DNA from: Leptobrachium leishanense
Taxonomy: Eukaryota; Chordata; Amphibia; Anura; Megophryidae
Assembly (NCBI GenBank): GCA_009667805.1
Contig: CM019068.1
Location: forward strand, 6,133,733-6,197,732
Direction: 5' to 3'
Length of the DNA stretch: 64,000 bases
Below are positions 1 to 11,928 of this stretch, piece by piece. Position numbers and translations under genes: made by a program. Every line of letters starts with the position of its first letter. The stretch's first letter is position 1. The notes below the pieces were generated by a model, which saw only the letters and a list, made by a program, of their open reading frames with translations, had not been told where the DNA came from and did not search any database.

Positions 1-72
1 CAAAGCATTCCGTCCTTATGGTGTTGTATCATCAGGGTAGGTCAGGCAACAATTTGGCCCTCTGTATGTCTT

Positions 73-139
73 GAAACTACATTTCCCTTGCACTTTTGCC
101 AACCTAATGAGTATCTGAGCATCATGGGAGATGTAGTTC
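73..139. repeat. short inverted repeat, probable DNA-transposon remnant
   Basis: GAAACTACATTTCCC at 73-87 and GGGAGATGTAGTTC at 126-139 are near inverted complements around a ~38-bp spacer. This resembles the terminal inverted repeats of small non-autonomous DNA transposons, but no target duplication was identified. It sits directly before the first minisatellite. Confidence 0.3.
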
Positions 140-545
140 AAAGGGTCTGGTGTGTGTCATTGGTGGTGTGTGTTTTATTGGTAGTGTGTACATTGGTGCG
201 TTTATTGGCGTGTCTCATTGGTGGTATGTGTGTCATTGGTGCGTGTATTTTTTGGTGGTTTGTCATTGGTGGTGTGTGTCTCATTGGTGGTGCCTGAGTC
301 ATTGGTGGTATGTGTGTCATTGGTGGTTTGTCATTGGTGGTGTGTATCTTTGGCATGTCTCATTGGTGGTATGTGAGTCATTGGTGGTGCGTGAGTCATT
401 GGTGGTATGTGAGTCATTGGTGGTATGTGAGTCATTGGTGGTATGTGAGTCATTGGTGGTGTGTGTCTCATTGGTGGTATGTGAGTCATTGGTGGTATGT
501 GAGTCATTGGTGGTGTGTGTCTCATTGGTGGTGTGTGTCTCATCT
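140..545. repeat. 18-bp minisatellite (CATTGGTGGTATGTGAGT)
   Basis: Degenerate tandem copies of an 18-bp GT-rich unit. The most regular copies lie at about 360-540; the left part is irregular. It lies in what would be the last coding intron of gene A, immediately upstream of the exon at 608-649. Open frames across it are products of the repeat and not genes. Confidence 0.9.
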
Positions 546-607
546 TTGTGTATCGCTGGGAGGATGTGTACCTGGATATATAATCTCTCCTGTGTTTTAT
601 TCTGCAG

Positions 608-649
608 AGGATCGCGTCGAGGGGAGTTATAACGCGCCCTGCAAGTGAG
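608..649 (+). CDS. last coding exon of an alpha-2-macroglobulin-family gene (gene A)
   Basis: A 42-bp exon lies between a polypyrimidine acceptor (TTTTATTCTGCAG, ending at 607) and a GTAAG donor at 650. Read in phase 1, the previous exon supplies the first base and the exon then gives DRVEGSYNAPCK and TGA (646-648). This matches the extreme C-terminus of A2M proteins, where a Tyr-Asn-x-Pro-Cys motif carries the last cysteine of the receptor-binding domain. The gene B exon at 33910-33951 is also 42 bp, has the same phase and encodes EYNSPC, which strongly supports the call. All upstream exons lie outside the window, so the full protein cannot be judged. Family knowledge says secreted broad-range protease inhibitor. 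The exon is too short to tell A2M from PZP or A2ML1. Confidence 0.8.
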
Positions 650-768
650 GTAAGAAGCTGCTTAATTTACAAAAACACACAAACAATATGTGTTACAGAC
701 GCGGACACCTGCGCGACCAATATATTTACTTCTTGCCGTGATCGCAGCAGTTTGTGTCTCTCTTTACG

Positions 769-921
769 ATGGACTCAGAGAGCGACGCTATCGCTGCTGC
801 ATGCATCGCAGCGGAGGAGAATAAAGCGCTGGCGCTGCTGCTCCAGTTTCAGGATTCTTGTGTTTCCATCTCACCACAATGCTCCCAGTTTACATCAACA
901 CTTGATCACCATATTGTCTGA
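769..921 (+). other. short 50-codon ORF of unknown origin, possible exon or transposon fragment
   Basis: ATG at 769 opens a 50-codon frame, MDSESDAIAAACIAAEENKA at its N-terminus, ending in TGA at 919-921. A possible splice acceptor (GTGATCGCAG) ends at 747, and an AATAAA lies at 820-825. The composition looks protein-like but I do not recognise a family. It could be a 3'UTR piece of gene A or the start of a lost transposase gene. Confidence 0.2.
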
Positions 922-989
922 AGATATTTGTACATAGTCCCTGTGAGCGAGGATGAGGTGTTGCAGCAGTGATTGTCATTATCCATTTT

Positions 990-3900
990 GCAGACACAGT
1001 GACTAGGGCAGACAGGACGCATTACATCATGCAAACACAGAGCAGACAGGACGCATTACATCATGCAAACACAGTGCAGACAGGACGCATTACATCATGC
1101 AAACACAGTGCAGACAGGACGCATTACATCATGCAAACACAGTGCAGACAGGACGCATTACATCATGCAAACACAGTGCACACAGGACGCATTACATCAT
1201 GCAAACACAGAGCAGACAGGACGCATTACATCATGCAAACACAGTGCACACAGGACGCATTACATCATGCAAATACAGTGCAGACAGGACGCATTACATC
1301 ATGCAAACACAGTGCAGACAGGACGCATTACATCATGCAAACACAGTGCACACAGGACGCATTACATCATGCAAACACAGAGCAGACAGGACGCATTACA
1401 TCATGCAAACACAGTGCAGACAGGACGCATTACATCATGCAACACAGTGCAGACAGGACGCATTACATCATGCAAACACAGTGCAGACGGGACGCATTAC
1501 ATCATGCAAACACAGTGCAGACAGGACGCATTACATCATGCAACACAGTGCAGACAGGACGCATTACATCATGCAAACACAGAGCAGACAGGACGCATTA
1601 CATCATGCAAACACAGTGCAGACAGGACGCATTACATCATGCAAACACAGTGCAGACAGGACGCATTACATCATGCAAACACAGTGCAGACAGGACGCAT
1701 TACATCATGCAAACACAGTGCAGACAGGACGCATTACATCATGCAAACACAGTGCAGACAGGACGCATTACATCATGCAAACACAGTGCAGACAGGACGC
1801 ATTACATCATGCAAACACAGTGCAGACAGGACGCATTACATCATGCAAACACAGAGCAGACAGGACGCATTACATCATGCAAACACAGTGCAGACAGGAC
1901 GCATTACATCATGCAAACACAGTGCAGACAGGAAGCATTACATCATGCAAACACAGTGCAGACAGGACGCATTACATCATGCAAACACAGTGCAGACAGG
2001 ACGCATTACATCATGCAAACACATTGCAGACAGGACACATTACATCATGCAAACACAGTGCAGACAGGACACATTACATCATGCAAACACAGTGCAGACA
2101 GGATGCATACGCATTACATCATGCAAACACAGTGCAGACAGGACGCATTACATCATGCAAACACAGTGCACACAGGACGCATTACATCATGCAAACACAG
2201 AGCAGACAGGACGCATTACATCATGCAAACACAGAGCAGACAGGACGCATTACATCATGCAAACACAGTGCAGACAGGACGCATTACATCATGCAAACAC
2301 AGAGCAGACAGGACGCATTACATCATGCAAACACAGAGCAGACAGGACGCATTACATCATGCAAACACAGTGCAGACAGGACGCATTACATCATGCAAAC
2401 ACAGTGCAGACAGGACGCATTACATCATGCAAACACAGTGCAGACAGGACGCATTACATCATGCAAACACAGTGCAGACAGGACGCATTACATCATGCAA
2501 ACACAGTGCAGACAGGACGCATTACATCATGCAAACACAGTGCAGACAGGACGCATTACATCATGCAAACACAGAGCAGACAGGACGCATTACATCATGC
2601 AAACACAGAGCAGACAGGACGCATTACATCATGCAAACACAGAGCAGACAGGACGCATTACATCATGCAAACACAGAGCAGACAGGACGCATTACATCAT
2701 GCAAACACAGTGCAGACAGGACACATTACATCATGCAAACACAGTGCAGACAGGACACATTACATCATGCAAACACAGAGCAGACAGGATGCATACGCAT
2801 TACATCATGCAAACACAGTGCAGACAGGACGCATTACATCATGCAAACACAGTGCACACAGGACGCATTACATCATGCAAACACAGAGCAGACAGGACAC
2901 ATTACATCATGCAAACACAGAGCAGACAGGACGCATTACATCATGCAAACACAGTGCAGACAGGATGCATTACATCATGCAAACACAGTGCAGACGGGAC
3001 GCATTACATCATGCAAACACAGTGCAGACAGGACACATTACATCATGCAAACACAGTGCAGACAGGACGCATTACATCATGCAAACACAGAGCAGACAGG
3101 ACGCATTACATCATGCAAACACAGTGCAGACAGGACGCATTACATCATGCAAACACAGTGCAGACAGGACGCATTACATCATGCAAACACAGTGCAGACA
3201 GGACGCATTACATCATGCAAACACAGTGCAGACAGGACGCATTACATCATGCAAACACAGTGCAGACAGGACGCATTACATCATGCAAACACAGTGCAGA
3301 CAGGACGCATTACATCATGCAAACACAGAGCAGACAGGACGCATTACATCATGCAAACACAGTGCAGACAGGACGCATTACATCATGCAAACACAGTGCA
3401 GACAGGACACATTACATCATGCAAACACAGTGCAGACAGGTCGCATTACATAATGCAAACACAGAGCAGACAGGACGCATTACATCATGCAAACACAGAG
3501 CAGACAGGACGCATTACATCATGCAAACACAGAGCAGACAGGACGCATTACATCATGCAAACACTTTGCAGACAGGACGCATACACATTACATCTGCAAA
3601 CACAGAGCAGACAGGACGCATTACATCATGCAAACACAGTGCAGACAGGACGCATTACATCATGCAAACACAGTGCAGACAGGACGCATTACATCATGCA
3701 AACACAGAGCAGACAGGACGCATTACATCATGCAAACACAGTGCAGACAGGACGTATTACATCATGCAAACAAAGAGCAGACAGGATGCATTACATCATG
3801 CAAACACAGAGCAGACAGGACACATTACATCATGCAAACACAGTGCAGACAGACGCATTACATCATGCAACACCGAGCAGACAGACGCATTACATCATGC

Positions 3901-4740
3901 AAACACAGTGCAGACAGGACGCATTACATCATGCAAACACAGTGCAGACAGCACGCATTACATCATGCAAACACAGTGCAGACAGGACGCATTACATCAT
4001 GCAAACACAGAGCAGACAGGATGCATTACATCATGCAAACACAGAGCAGACAGCACGCATTACATCATGCAAACACAGTGCAGACAGGACGCATTACATC
4101 ATGCAAACACAGTGCAGACAGGATGCATTACATCATGCAAACACAGAGCAGACAGGACGCATTACATCATGCAAACACAGAGCAGACAGGACGCATTACA
4201 TCATGGAAACACAGTGCAGACAGGACGCATTACATCATGCAAACACAGTGCAGACAGGACGCATTACATCATGCAAACACAGTGCAGACAGGACGCATTA
4301 CATCATGCAAACACAGAGCAGACAGGATGCATTACATCATGCAAACACAGAGCAGACAGCACGCATTACATCATGCAACACAGTGCAGACAGGACGCATT
4401 ACATCATGCAAACACAGTGCAGACAGGATGCATTACATCATGCAAACACAGAGCAGACAGGACGCATTACATCATGCAAACACAGAGCAGACAGGACGCA
4501 TTACATCATGGAAACACAGTGCAGACAGGACGCATTACATCATGCAAACACAGAGCAGACAGGACGCATTACATCATGCAAACACAGTGCAGACAGGACG
4601 CATTACATCATGCAAACACAGTGCAGACAGGACGCATTACATCATGCAAACACAGAGCAGACAGGACACATTACATCATGCAAACACAGAGCAGATGGGA
4701 CACATTACATCATGCAAACACAGAGCAGACAGGATGTGTT
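990..4740. repeat. 34-bp minisatellite, about 110 copies
   Basis: The unit is ACGCATTACATCATGCAAAC followed by ACAGTGCAGACAGG, with GTGCAG/GAGCAG as the main variant position and rare 33-bp copies lacking one A (CATGCAACACAG). Because 34 is 1 modulo 3 and the unit has no stop in any forward frame, all three forward frames stay open over long stretches and encode the same 34-residue repeat, including frames of 1263 and 1814 codons. I treat these as repeat artefacts. The array lies downstream of the gene A stop codon, inside its presumed last intron. Confidence 0.95.
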
Positions 4741-6409
4741 ACATTGTGCAGACACAGTGACCAGGGCAGACAGACAGACAGACAGGACACGTTACATTGT
4801 GCAGACACAGCAGACAGACAGACAGAACGCGTTACATTGTGCAGACACAGCAGACAGACAGGCAGGACGTGTTACATTGTGCAGACACAGCAGACAGACA
4901 GACAGAACGCGTTACATTGTGCAGACACAGCAGACAGACAGAACGCGTTACATTGTGCAGACACAGAGCAGACAGACAGATAGGACACGTTACATTGTGC
5001 AGACACAGAGCAGACAGACAGACAGGACACGTTACATTGTGCAGACACAGCAGACAGACAGACAGAACGCGTTACATTTGTGCAGACACAGCAGACAGAC
5101 AGGCAGGACGTGTTACATTGTGCAGACACAGCAGACAGACAGACAGAACGCGTTACATTGTGCAGACACAGCAGACAGACAGACAGAACGCGTTACATTG
5201 TGCAGACACAGCAGACAGACAGATAGGACACGTTACATTGTGCAGACACAGAGCAGACAGACAGACAGGACACGTTACATTGTGCAGACACAGCAGACAG
5301 ACAGACAGAACGCGTTACATTTGTGCAGACACAGCAGACAGACAGGCAGGACACGTTACATTGTGCAGACACAGCAGACAGACAGGACACGTTACATTGT
5401 GCAGACACAGAGCAGACAGACAGATAGGACACGTTACATTGTGCAGACACAGAGCAGACAGACAGACAGGACACGTTACATTGTGCAGACACAGCAGACA
5501 GACAGACAGAACGCGTTACATTTGTGCAGACACAGCAGACAGACAGGCAGGACGTGTTACATTGTGCAGACACAGCAGACAGACAGACAGAACGCGTTAC
5601 ATTGTGCAGACACAGCAGACAGACAGACAGAACGCGTTACATTGTGCAGACACAGCAGACAGACAGATAGGACACGTTACATTGTGCAGACACAGAGCAG
5701 ACAGACAGACAGGACACGTTACATTGTGCAGACACAGCAGACAGACAGACAGAACGCGTTACATTTGTGCAGACACAGCAGACAGACAGGCAGGACACGT
5801 TACATTGTGCAGACACAGCAGACAGACAGGATGTGTTACATTGTGCAGACACAGAGCAGACAGACAGACAGAACGTGTTACATTGTGCAGACACAGAGCA
5901 GACAGACAGGACGCGTTACATTGTGCAGACACAGCAGACAGACAGACAGAACGCGTTACATTGTGCAGACACAGCAGACAGACAGACAGGATGCGTTACA
6001 TTGTACATTGTGCAGACACAGAGCAGACAGACAGACAGGACACGTTACATTGTGCAGACACAGCAGACAGACAGACAGGATGCGTTACATTGTACATTCT
6101 GCAGACACAGAGCAGACAGACAGACAGGACACGTTACATTGTGCAGACACAGCAGACAGACAGGACATTTTACATTGTGCAGACATGAAGCAGACAGACA
6201 GGCAGGACGCGTTACATTGTGCAGACACACAGCAGACAGACAGACAGGACACGTTACATTGTGCAGACACAGCAGACAGACAGACAGGACACGTTACATT
6301 GTGCAGACATAGAGCAGACAGACAGACAGGACACGTTACATTGTGCAGACATAGAGCAGACAGACAGACAGGACATTTTACATTGTGCAGACATGAAGCA
6401 GACAGACAG
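4741..6409. repeat. GACA-rich 36- to 43-bp minisatellite
   Basis: Tandem copies of CGTTACATTGTGCAGACACA followed by variable (GACA)n blocks, with or without an extra AG. It is a diverged relative of the adjoining 34-bp unit, sharing the TTACAT..TGCA.ACACAG core. Longer blocks recur, for example the TTACATTTGTGCAG variant near 5070, 5310, 5520 and 5760, which implies higher-order duplication. The array is interrupted at 6418 by a hAT-like element and resumes at 7741. Confidence 0.93.
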
Positions 6410-6417
6410 GACTCGTT

Positions 6418-7740
6418 CAGGGCTGGTGCTAGACTATATTGTGCCCTAGGCAAGACCAGCTACTTGCGTCCCACCCCCAGAAAAGATTGTCAACTGTTGA
6501 AATGTGGGGGGAACACACACACTGTGTGCACGGGGGGTTGACACACTGTGCATGGGGACCCACACTGCTGGGGGGGACACACACTGTGCACGGGGGCCGC
6601 ACACGGTCGTTCAGTGCCCATCTTACCCCTCTGCTGGTTGGGCCCAGGATCAGTCTGTGCCTCTTTCTTCTGTGCCTTTTTCTTTTGACTCTTTCTTTCC
6701 ACTGCCTCTTTCTTTTCTTTCATCTACCTCTTTCTTTTCTTCCCTCTGTCTCTTTCTTTTCTTTCCTCTGCCTCTTTCTTTTCTTCCCTCTGTCTCTTTC
6801 TTTTCTTTCCTCTGCCTCTTTCTTTTTTTTTCTTTCTTTCCTCTGCCTCTTTCTTTTCTTTCCACTGCCTCTTTCTTTTTTTTTCTTTCTTTCCTCTGCC
6901 TCTTTCTTTTCTTTCCTCTGCCTCTTTCTTTTCTTTCCTCTGCCTCTTTCTTTTTTTTTCTTTCTTCCCTCTGCCTCTTTCTTTTCTTTCATCTACCTCT
7001 TTCTTTTCTTCCCTCTGTCTCTTTCTTTTCTTTCCTCTGCCTCTTTCTTTTCTTCCCTCTGTCTCTTTCTTTTCTTTCCTCTGCCTCTTTCTTTCTTTCC
7101 ACTGCCTCTTTCCTTTTTTTTTTTCCTTTCCTCTGCCTCTTTCTTTTCTTTCCTCTGCCTCTTTCTTTTTTTTTCTTTCTTCCCTCTGTCTCTTTCTTTT
7201 CTTTCCACTGCCTCTTTCTTTTCTTTCATCTGCCTCTTTCTTTTCTGCCCTCTGTCTCTTTCTTTTCTTTCCTCTGCCTCTTTCTTTTTTTTCTTTCTTT
7301 CCTCTGCCTCTTTCTTTTCTTTTTTTTTCTTTCCTCTGCCACTTTCTTTTCTTTCCTTTCATCTAACTCTTTCTTTTCTTGCATCTGCATCTTTTTTTTC
7401 CTTTCTTTACTCGGTGTCTCTTTTTTCTTTCTCTCTTTCTCTTTTTTTCTTTCTCTCTTTCTTTCGTGCTTTTCTTTTTCCTTTCTCTCTTCTGTGCCTT
7501 TCTTTCATCTGCCTCTTGTGGCTCCGAATATCATCTGGTGGGGCCTGCACATCACCATAAGATGCCCACCTTCTGCGTTGCTAGCGAGGGTCCGCTTTGC
7601 AAGCTGCCTCTGCTGGCTACACGAGCAAACAATGAGGAAGGGGGTACAATCACGGAACCTGGGTTGGGCCTGTCTGCGCCCCTAAGTGTCAGTGTGCTCT
7701 AGGTGGTTGCCTAGTTTGCCTAGTGGAAGCACCGGCACTG
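6418..7740. mobile_element. hAT-like non-autonomous DNA transposon inserted in the minisatellite
   Basis: The left end CAGGGCTGGTGCT and the inverted right end CAGTGCCGGTGCT match at 11 of 13 positions. The 8-bp flanks GACTCGTT (6410-6417) and GATGCGTT (7741-7748) agree at 6 of 8 and are both versions of the minisatellite sequence. An 8-bp duplication is the hAT signature. No transposase is seen. About 870 bp of the interior (roughly 6650-7520) is a polypyrimidine (CCTCTGCCTCTTTCTTTTCT)n-type tract, which gives artefactual Lys/Glu/Arg-rich frames on the other strand. Confidence 0.8.
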
Positions 7741-8450
7741 GATGCGTTACATTGTGCAGACACAGACAGACAGACAGACAGGACATGTTACATTGTGCAG
7801 ACACAGAGCAGACAGACAGACAGGACACGTTACATTGTGCAAACACAGAGCAGACAGACAGGACATGTTACATTGTGCAGACACAGAGCAGACAGACAGA
7901 CAGGACACGTTACATTGTGCAGACACAGAGCAGACAGACAGATAGGACACGTTACATTGTGCAGACACAGAGCAGACAGACAGATAGGACACGTTACATT
8001 GTGCAGACACAGAGCAGACAGACAGACAGGACACGTTACATTGTGCAGATACAGAGCAGACAGAGAGACAGGACATGTTACATTGTGCAGACACAGGAGA
8101 CAGACAGGACACGTTACATTGTGCAGACACAGAGCAGACAGACAGACAGGACACGTTACATTGTGCAGACACAGAGCAGACAGACAGACAGGACACGTTA
8201 CATTGTGCAGATACAGAGCAGACAGACAGACAGGACACGTTACATTGTGCAGACACAGAGCAGACAGACAGACAGGACACGTTACATTGTGCAGACACAG
8301 AGCAGACAGACAGGACACGTTACATTGTGCAGACACAGAGCAGACAGACAGGACACGTTACATTGTGCAGACACAGAGCAGACAGACAGGACACGTTACA
8401 TTGTGCAGATACAGAGCAGACAGACAGACAGGACACGTTACATTGTGTAG
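7741..8450. repeat. continuation of the GACA-rich minisatellite
   Basis: Same unit as 4741-6409 (CACGTTACATTGTGCAGACA plus GAGCAG and GACA repeats), about 17 copies and more homogeneous than the left part. It is the right-hand half of the array split by the hAT-like insertion. Confidence 0.92.
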
Positions 8451-8569
8451 AACAGAATACATTCTAAAGATACACGTTCCAGTAAGTGCAGACACACTCG
8501 TCGCGCTCGCGTTGTGTTATTGTTTGTTCGCGTCTTGCTATAACGCATTGATTTCTGTTTTTTTTCCAG

Positions 8570-8680
8570 CTGCAAACTGGGACATTTGCCAAATCCGTGA
8601 CGATAACCTGCAGCATTATTTCCTCTTCCATCCAATCCTATCGCTGTGCCACAAGTAATAAATAGACTGGAGAGTCGTTC
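8570..8680 (+). other. possible 3'UTR terminal exon of gene A
   Basis: A strong acceptor (TTTCTGTTTTTTTTCCAG, ending at 8569) is followed about 90 bp later by AATAAA at 8657-8662. It is on the same strand as the gene A exon at 608-649, whose donor lacks a partner elsewhere, so an intron of about 7.9 kb that spans the arrays is possible. Gene B likewise has a mostly non-coding last exon. There is no sequence similarity to that exon to confirm the call. Confidence 0.3.
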
Positions 8681-8724
8681 AATCACTCGACTCGTTATGT
8701 TTACACGTTGTATTCTGCGCGTTA

Positions 8725-9812
8725 CAGGGATCACTGGGCTGTGGGTTTAATGGGGATCACTGGGCTGTGCGTTTAATGGGGATCACTGGGCTGTGGGTTT
8801 AATGGGGATCACTGGGCTGTGGGTTTATTGGGGATCACTGGGCTGTGGGTTTAATGGGGATCACTGGGCTGTGGGTTTAATGGGGATCACTGGGCTGTGG
8901 GTTTATTGGGGATCACTGGGCTGTGGGTTTAATGGGGATCACTGGGCTGTGGGTTTAATGGGGATCACTGGGCTGTGGGTTTAATGGGGATCACTGGGCT
9001 GTGGGTTTAATGGGGATCACTGGGCTGTGGGATTAATGGGGATCACTGGGCTGTGGGTTTAATGGGGATCACTGGGCTGTGGGTTTAATGGGGATCACTG
9101 GGCTGTGGGTTTAATGGGGATCACTGGGCTGTGGGTTTAATGGGGATCACTGGGCTGTGGGTTTAATGGGGATCACTGGGCTGTGGGTTTAATGGGGATC
9201 ACTGGGCTGTGCGTTTAATGGGGATCACTGGGCTGTGGGTTAATGGGGATCACTGGGCTGTGGGTTTATTGGGGATCACTGGGCTGTGGGTTTAATGGGG
9301 ATCACTGGGCTGTGGGTTTAATGGGGATCACTGGCTGTGGGTTTAATGGGGATCACTGGGCTGTGGGTTTAATGGGGATCACTGGGCTGTGGGTTTATTG
9401 GGGATCACTGGGCTGTGGGTTTAATGGGGATCACTGGGCTGTGGGTTTAATGGGGATCACTGGGCTGTGGGATTAATGGGGATCACTGGGCTGTGGGATT
9501 AATGGGGATCACTGGGCTGTGGGATTAATGGGGATCACTGGGCTGTGGGATTAATGGGGATCACTGGGCTGTGGTTTTATGGGGATCACTGGGCTGTGGG
9601 TTTAATGGGGATCACTGGGCTGTGGGTTTAATGGGGATCACTGGGCTGTGGGTTTAATGGGGATCACTGGGCTGTGGGTTTAATGGGGATCACTGGGCTG
9701 TGGGTTTAATGGGGATCACTGGGCTGTGGGATTAATGGGGATCACTGGGCTGTGGGTTTAATGGGGATCACTGGGCTGTGGGTTTAATGGGGATCACTGG
9801 GCTGTGGGATTT
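8725..9812. repeat. 26-bp minisatellite, about 42 copies
   Basis: Very homogeneous tandem copies of GGGATCACTGGGCTGTGGGT plus TTAATG. The commonest variants are TTTATTG and GATTAATG; a few copies have a one-base deletion. The homogeneity suggests recent expansion. Confidence 0.95.
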
Positions 9813-10738
9813 GGCCTCAGTGACTGTGATTGTTCCCCGTGTTCTCTCACGTCTTATTTCTTCTCCTAGAAAGCAACGAGCAAATAGTAAATAAAAGCAT
9901 AAAATCTTCTGGCTGCTTTGTCGTCACGTGATCTAATAAATCAGGATTCTTGTGTTGATGAGCTTTAATATATGTGTCAATTCTCTTCCATATGTCCTGT
10001 GTTTGACAGCTGGACGACACCAGGCCTAGATCACACATTGATGCTGCAGCTCGTGCCCTCGCGTAGCGCACTGCATCAGAATCCAGTCACATACATATAC
10101 CCCTACTGCAAGATAAACACAAGCAACCCTATGGTGGTAAAACCAGTTATACCTGCAAGCACACACCCTGTTATACTGCGGGGACGAATGGGTCACTCGC
10201 TGTGCTGAAAGAAGCCCACTTTCTACAAATTCCACAACAATTAACCCAAATAAACACTAACAGGGTTAATCGAAGAGCAATTTGTGCTCTTTCATTCAAC
10301 ACACGTAGGTGAATCAAATTCCCCGAAACGCAGGGAAAAGCCGCCGACCGCATCCAAAAAGAAATCACTGCAAAACCGCCGAAATGAGTGGCCGTGTGTC
10401 CCTCCAGGCTTCGAGTGGCCACCAGCTGGCTGCATGTTTCTCTGAGTTGCTCCGTGTTCAGCAAAAGATTAAAATCCCGTTAAACATCCGGATGAATGTC
10501 TTCTCTCGTGGCTATACGTGTGTCCCTCCAGGCTTCGAGTGGCCAGTCCTCTTCTAAACTAGCCCACGTAGCTTCTCTGTTCCGCGATCCTCCCTCTCAC
10601 CCTCCTGTCGCACAGGCTCCAGCAGGTGAAAGAAAACAGCCAATACCTCCAATCCCCACTAGATGGCAGTAAAAGTTAACGTTTATTTCTATTTTTCACT
10701 AGTAATTATCTGAGTTACAAATGGCCACAATTGACAAA
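9813..10738. other. no gene seen; non-coding with a ~125-bp-spaced direct repeat
   Basis: No splice-flanked exon or recognisable protein is seen. The phrase CGTGTGTCCCTCCAGGCTTC occurs near 10394 and again near 10518. Sequence near 10310-10390 resembles the larger palindromic elements at 10990 and 55160. Confidence 0.5.
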
Positions 10739-10815
10739 ACATTTATTTATTTTATTTATTTATAAAGGATTTTACCAGGAAGGATTGAGATTTCTCTAGT
10801 TTTCAAGTATGTCCT
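10739..10815 (-). repeat. 3' fragment of a tRNA-derived SINE
   Basis: ATTTATTTATAAAGGATTTT then ACCAGGAAGGATTGAGATTT and CAAGTATGTCCTGG match the tail half of the fuller SINE at 38758-38975, same orientation. The A-rich tail lies at the low-coordinate end, so the copy is on the minus strand. Confidence 0.6.
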
Positions 10816-10989
10816 GGACATACCGTATATGTGACAAAAAAATGGTAAAAACAAAAACATTTATTATATATTTATTTATATTGAGTCAGTACCCTATATA
10901 TCCACAATGGATCAGTACATAAAATGCTAATCTCTATAATAGTGCTACCCCTGATACCTGATTTCAATCCGCACAAGGAGAAACACATA

Positions 10990-11893
10990 CAGGGTTATTC
11001 AAAGAGAATCAAAAAGTCACCACACGTTCAGTGACTTTTCATTCTCTTCTATTCGGTGTGATTTGCCGATCCCATTTCGGCGACCCTGCGGTGTATTCAG
11101 CAAGCACCACAGGGCTGTCATAGTGCAGGGAAAAGCTGCCACAAACCCGCCGAACACTAACCGCAAAAACCGCAAACACACCGAAAACGCAAAAACATCT
11201 GGATTAACCCCGCCGAACACACTGGAGAAACCCGAGCAGGAGCCGATCACACGCAGCGTAGCCGCCGTATAAACCCGACACCGCAGGCGAATGGAGTGAA
11301 AAAAAAATAGTACGCTTGAATGTTTGAAAAGTGAAACGCTGTTTGCAAAGAAACTACTGAGCGAAAATGTCTGAAATTTACATATAAAATCCAATGAATG
11401 ATAATAAAAAGGGCTGTTACAGAAAAAAGAAAAAAACAATTAAAAGATACGGAAAAATAATTTTCCCTAAAAAAAAATAATCTAAAATTGTCTAAAACAT
11501 CCTAAAAAATCTATGAATAAAGAGACTTTTTACTGCAGAATATTATAATGAATGGTTTATTAGAAATTGAATTAAAATGGGAATATTTTTAACATTGAAG
11601 CCTATGGGATTCGCCTGAATAAACCTGTCGAATGAAACCACTCAAAGCAGGGCAATTCGGCAATTTTTCACTGCTTGTTTGTGTTCTTTGAATAGACGAA
11701 GCATTGCTTCTCTATGGGGATTCACTGCCCTCGAACAGGCACCGAACAGGCACCGTATGTGCAGGCCATTCACCAACATTTGGCGAACTGCCTGCTCTCT
11801 GAATAGCCGAATGGCCAGGAAAGGTAACCAAACGCTGAATTTCACTGTTCGGTTACCTTTCGGCCACAATTTGGATCTCTTTGAATAACCTTG
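10990..11893. mobile_element. ~0.9-kb non-autonomous DNA element, CAGGGTTATTCAAAGAGA termini
   Basis: The left end CAGGGTTATTCAAAGAGA and the inverted right end CAAGGTTATTCAAAGAGA match at 17 of 18. It contains stretches shared, in inverted order, with the element at 55160-55959 (TTTTTAACATTGAAGCCT and a TAATAAACCATT-type block). No transposase is seen. ATA flanks both ends, but I cannot fix the duplication length, so the superfamily is uncertain. Confidence 0.7.
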
Positions 11894-11928
11894 ATAATCC
11901 GAAGACTAAAGTGAGGGACAGAAGGTAT

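Noticed and set aside
990..4740. CRISPR-like array
   Set aside because: Units are contiguous with no unique spacers, there are no cas genes, and the context is vertebrate.
4872..5894. Cys-rich (SAQCNVSCLSVC)n minus-strand frames as a secreted Cys-rich protein
   Set aside because: Reverse translation of the GACA-rich array; cysteines arise from the TGT/TGC in the repeat and have no domain context.
1097..6541. 1814-codon and 1263-codon open frames as giant protein genes
   Set aside because: They are translations of a 34-bp and related tandem repeat that lacks stops in every forward frame; the same peptide appears in all frames and there is no non-repeat domain.
6724..7362. Lys/Arg/Glu-rich minus-strand frames (nuclear-protein-like)
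   Set aside because: Shadow of the polypyrimidine tract inside the hAT-like element.
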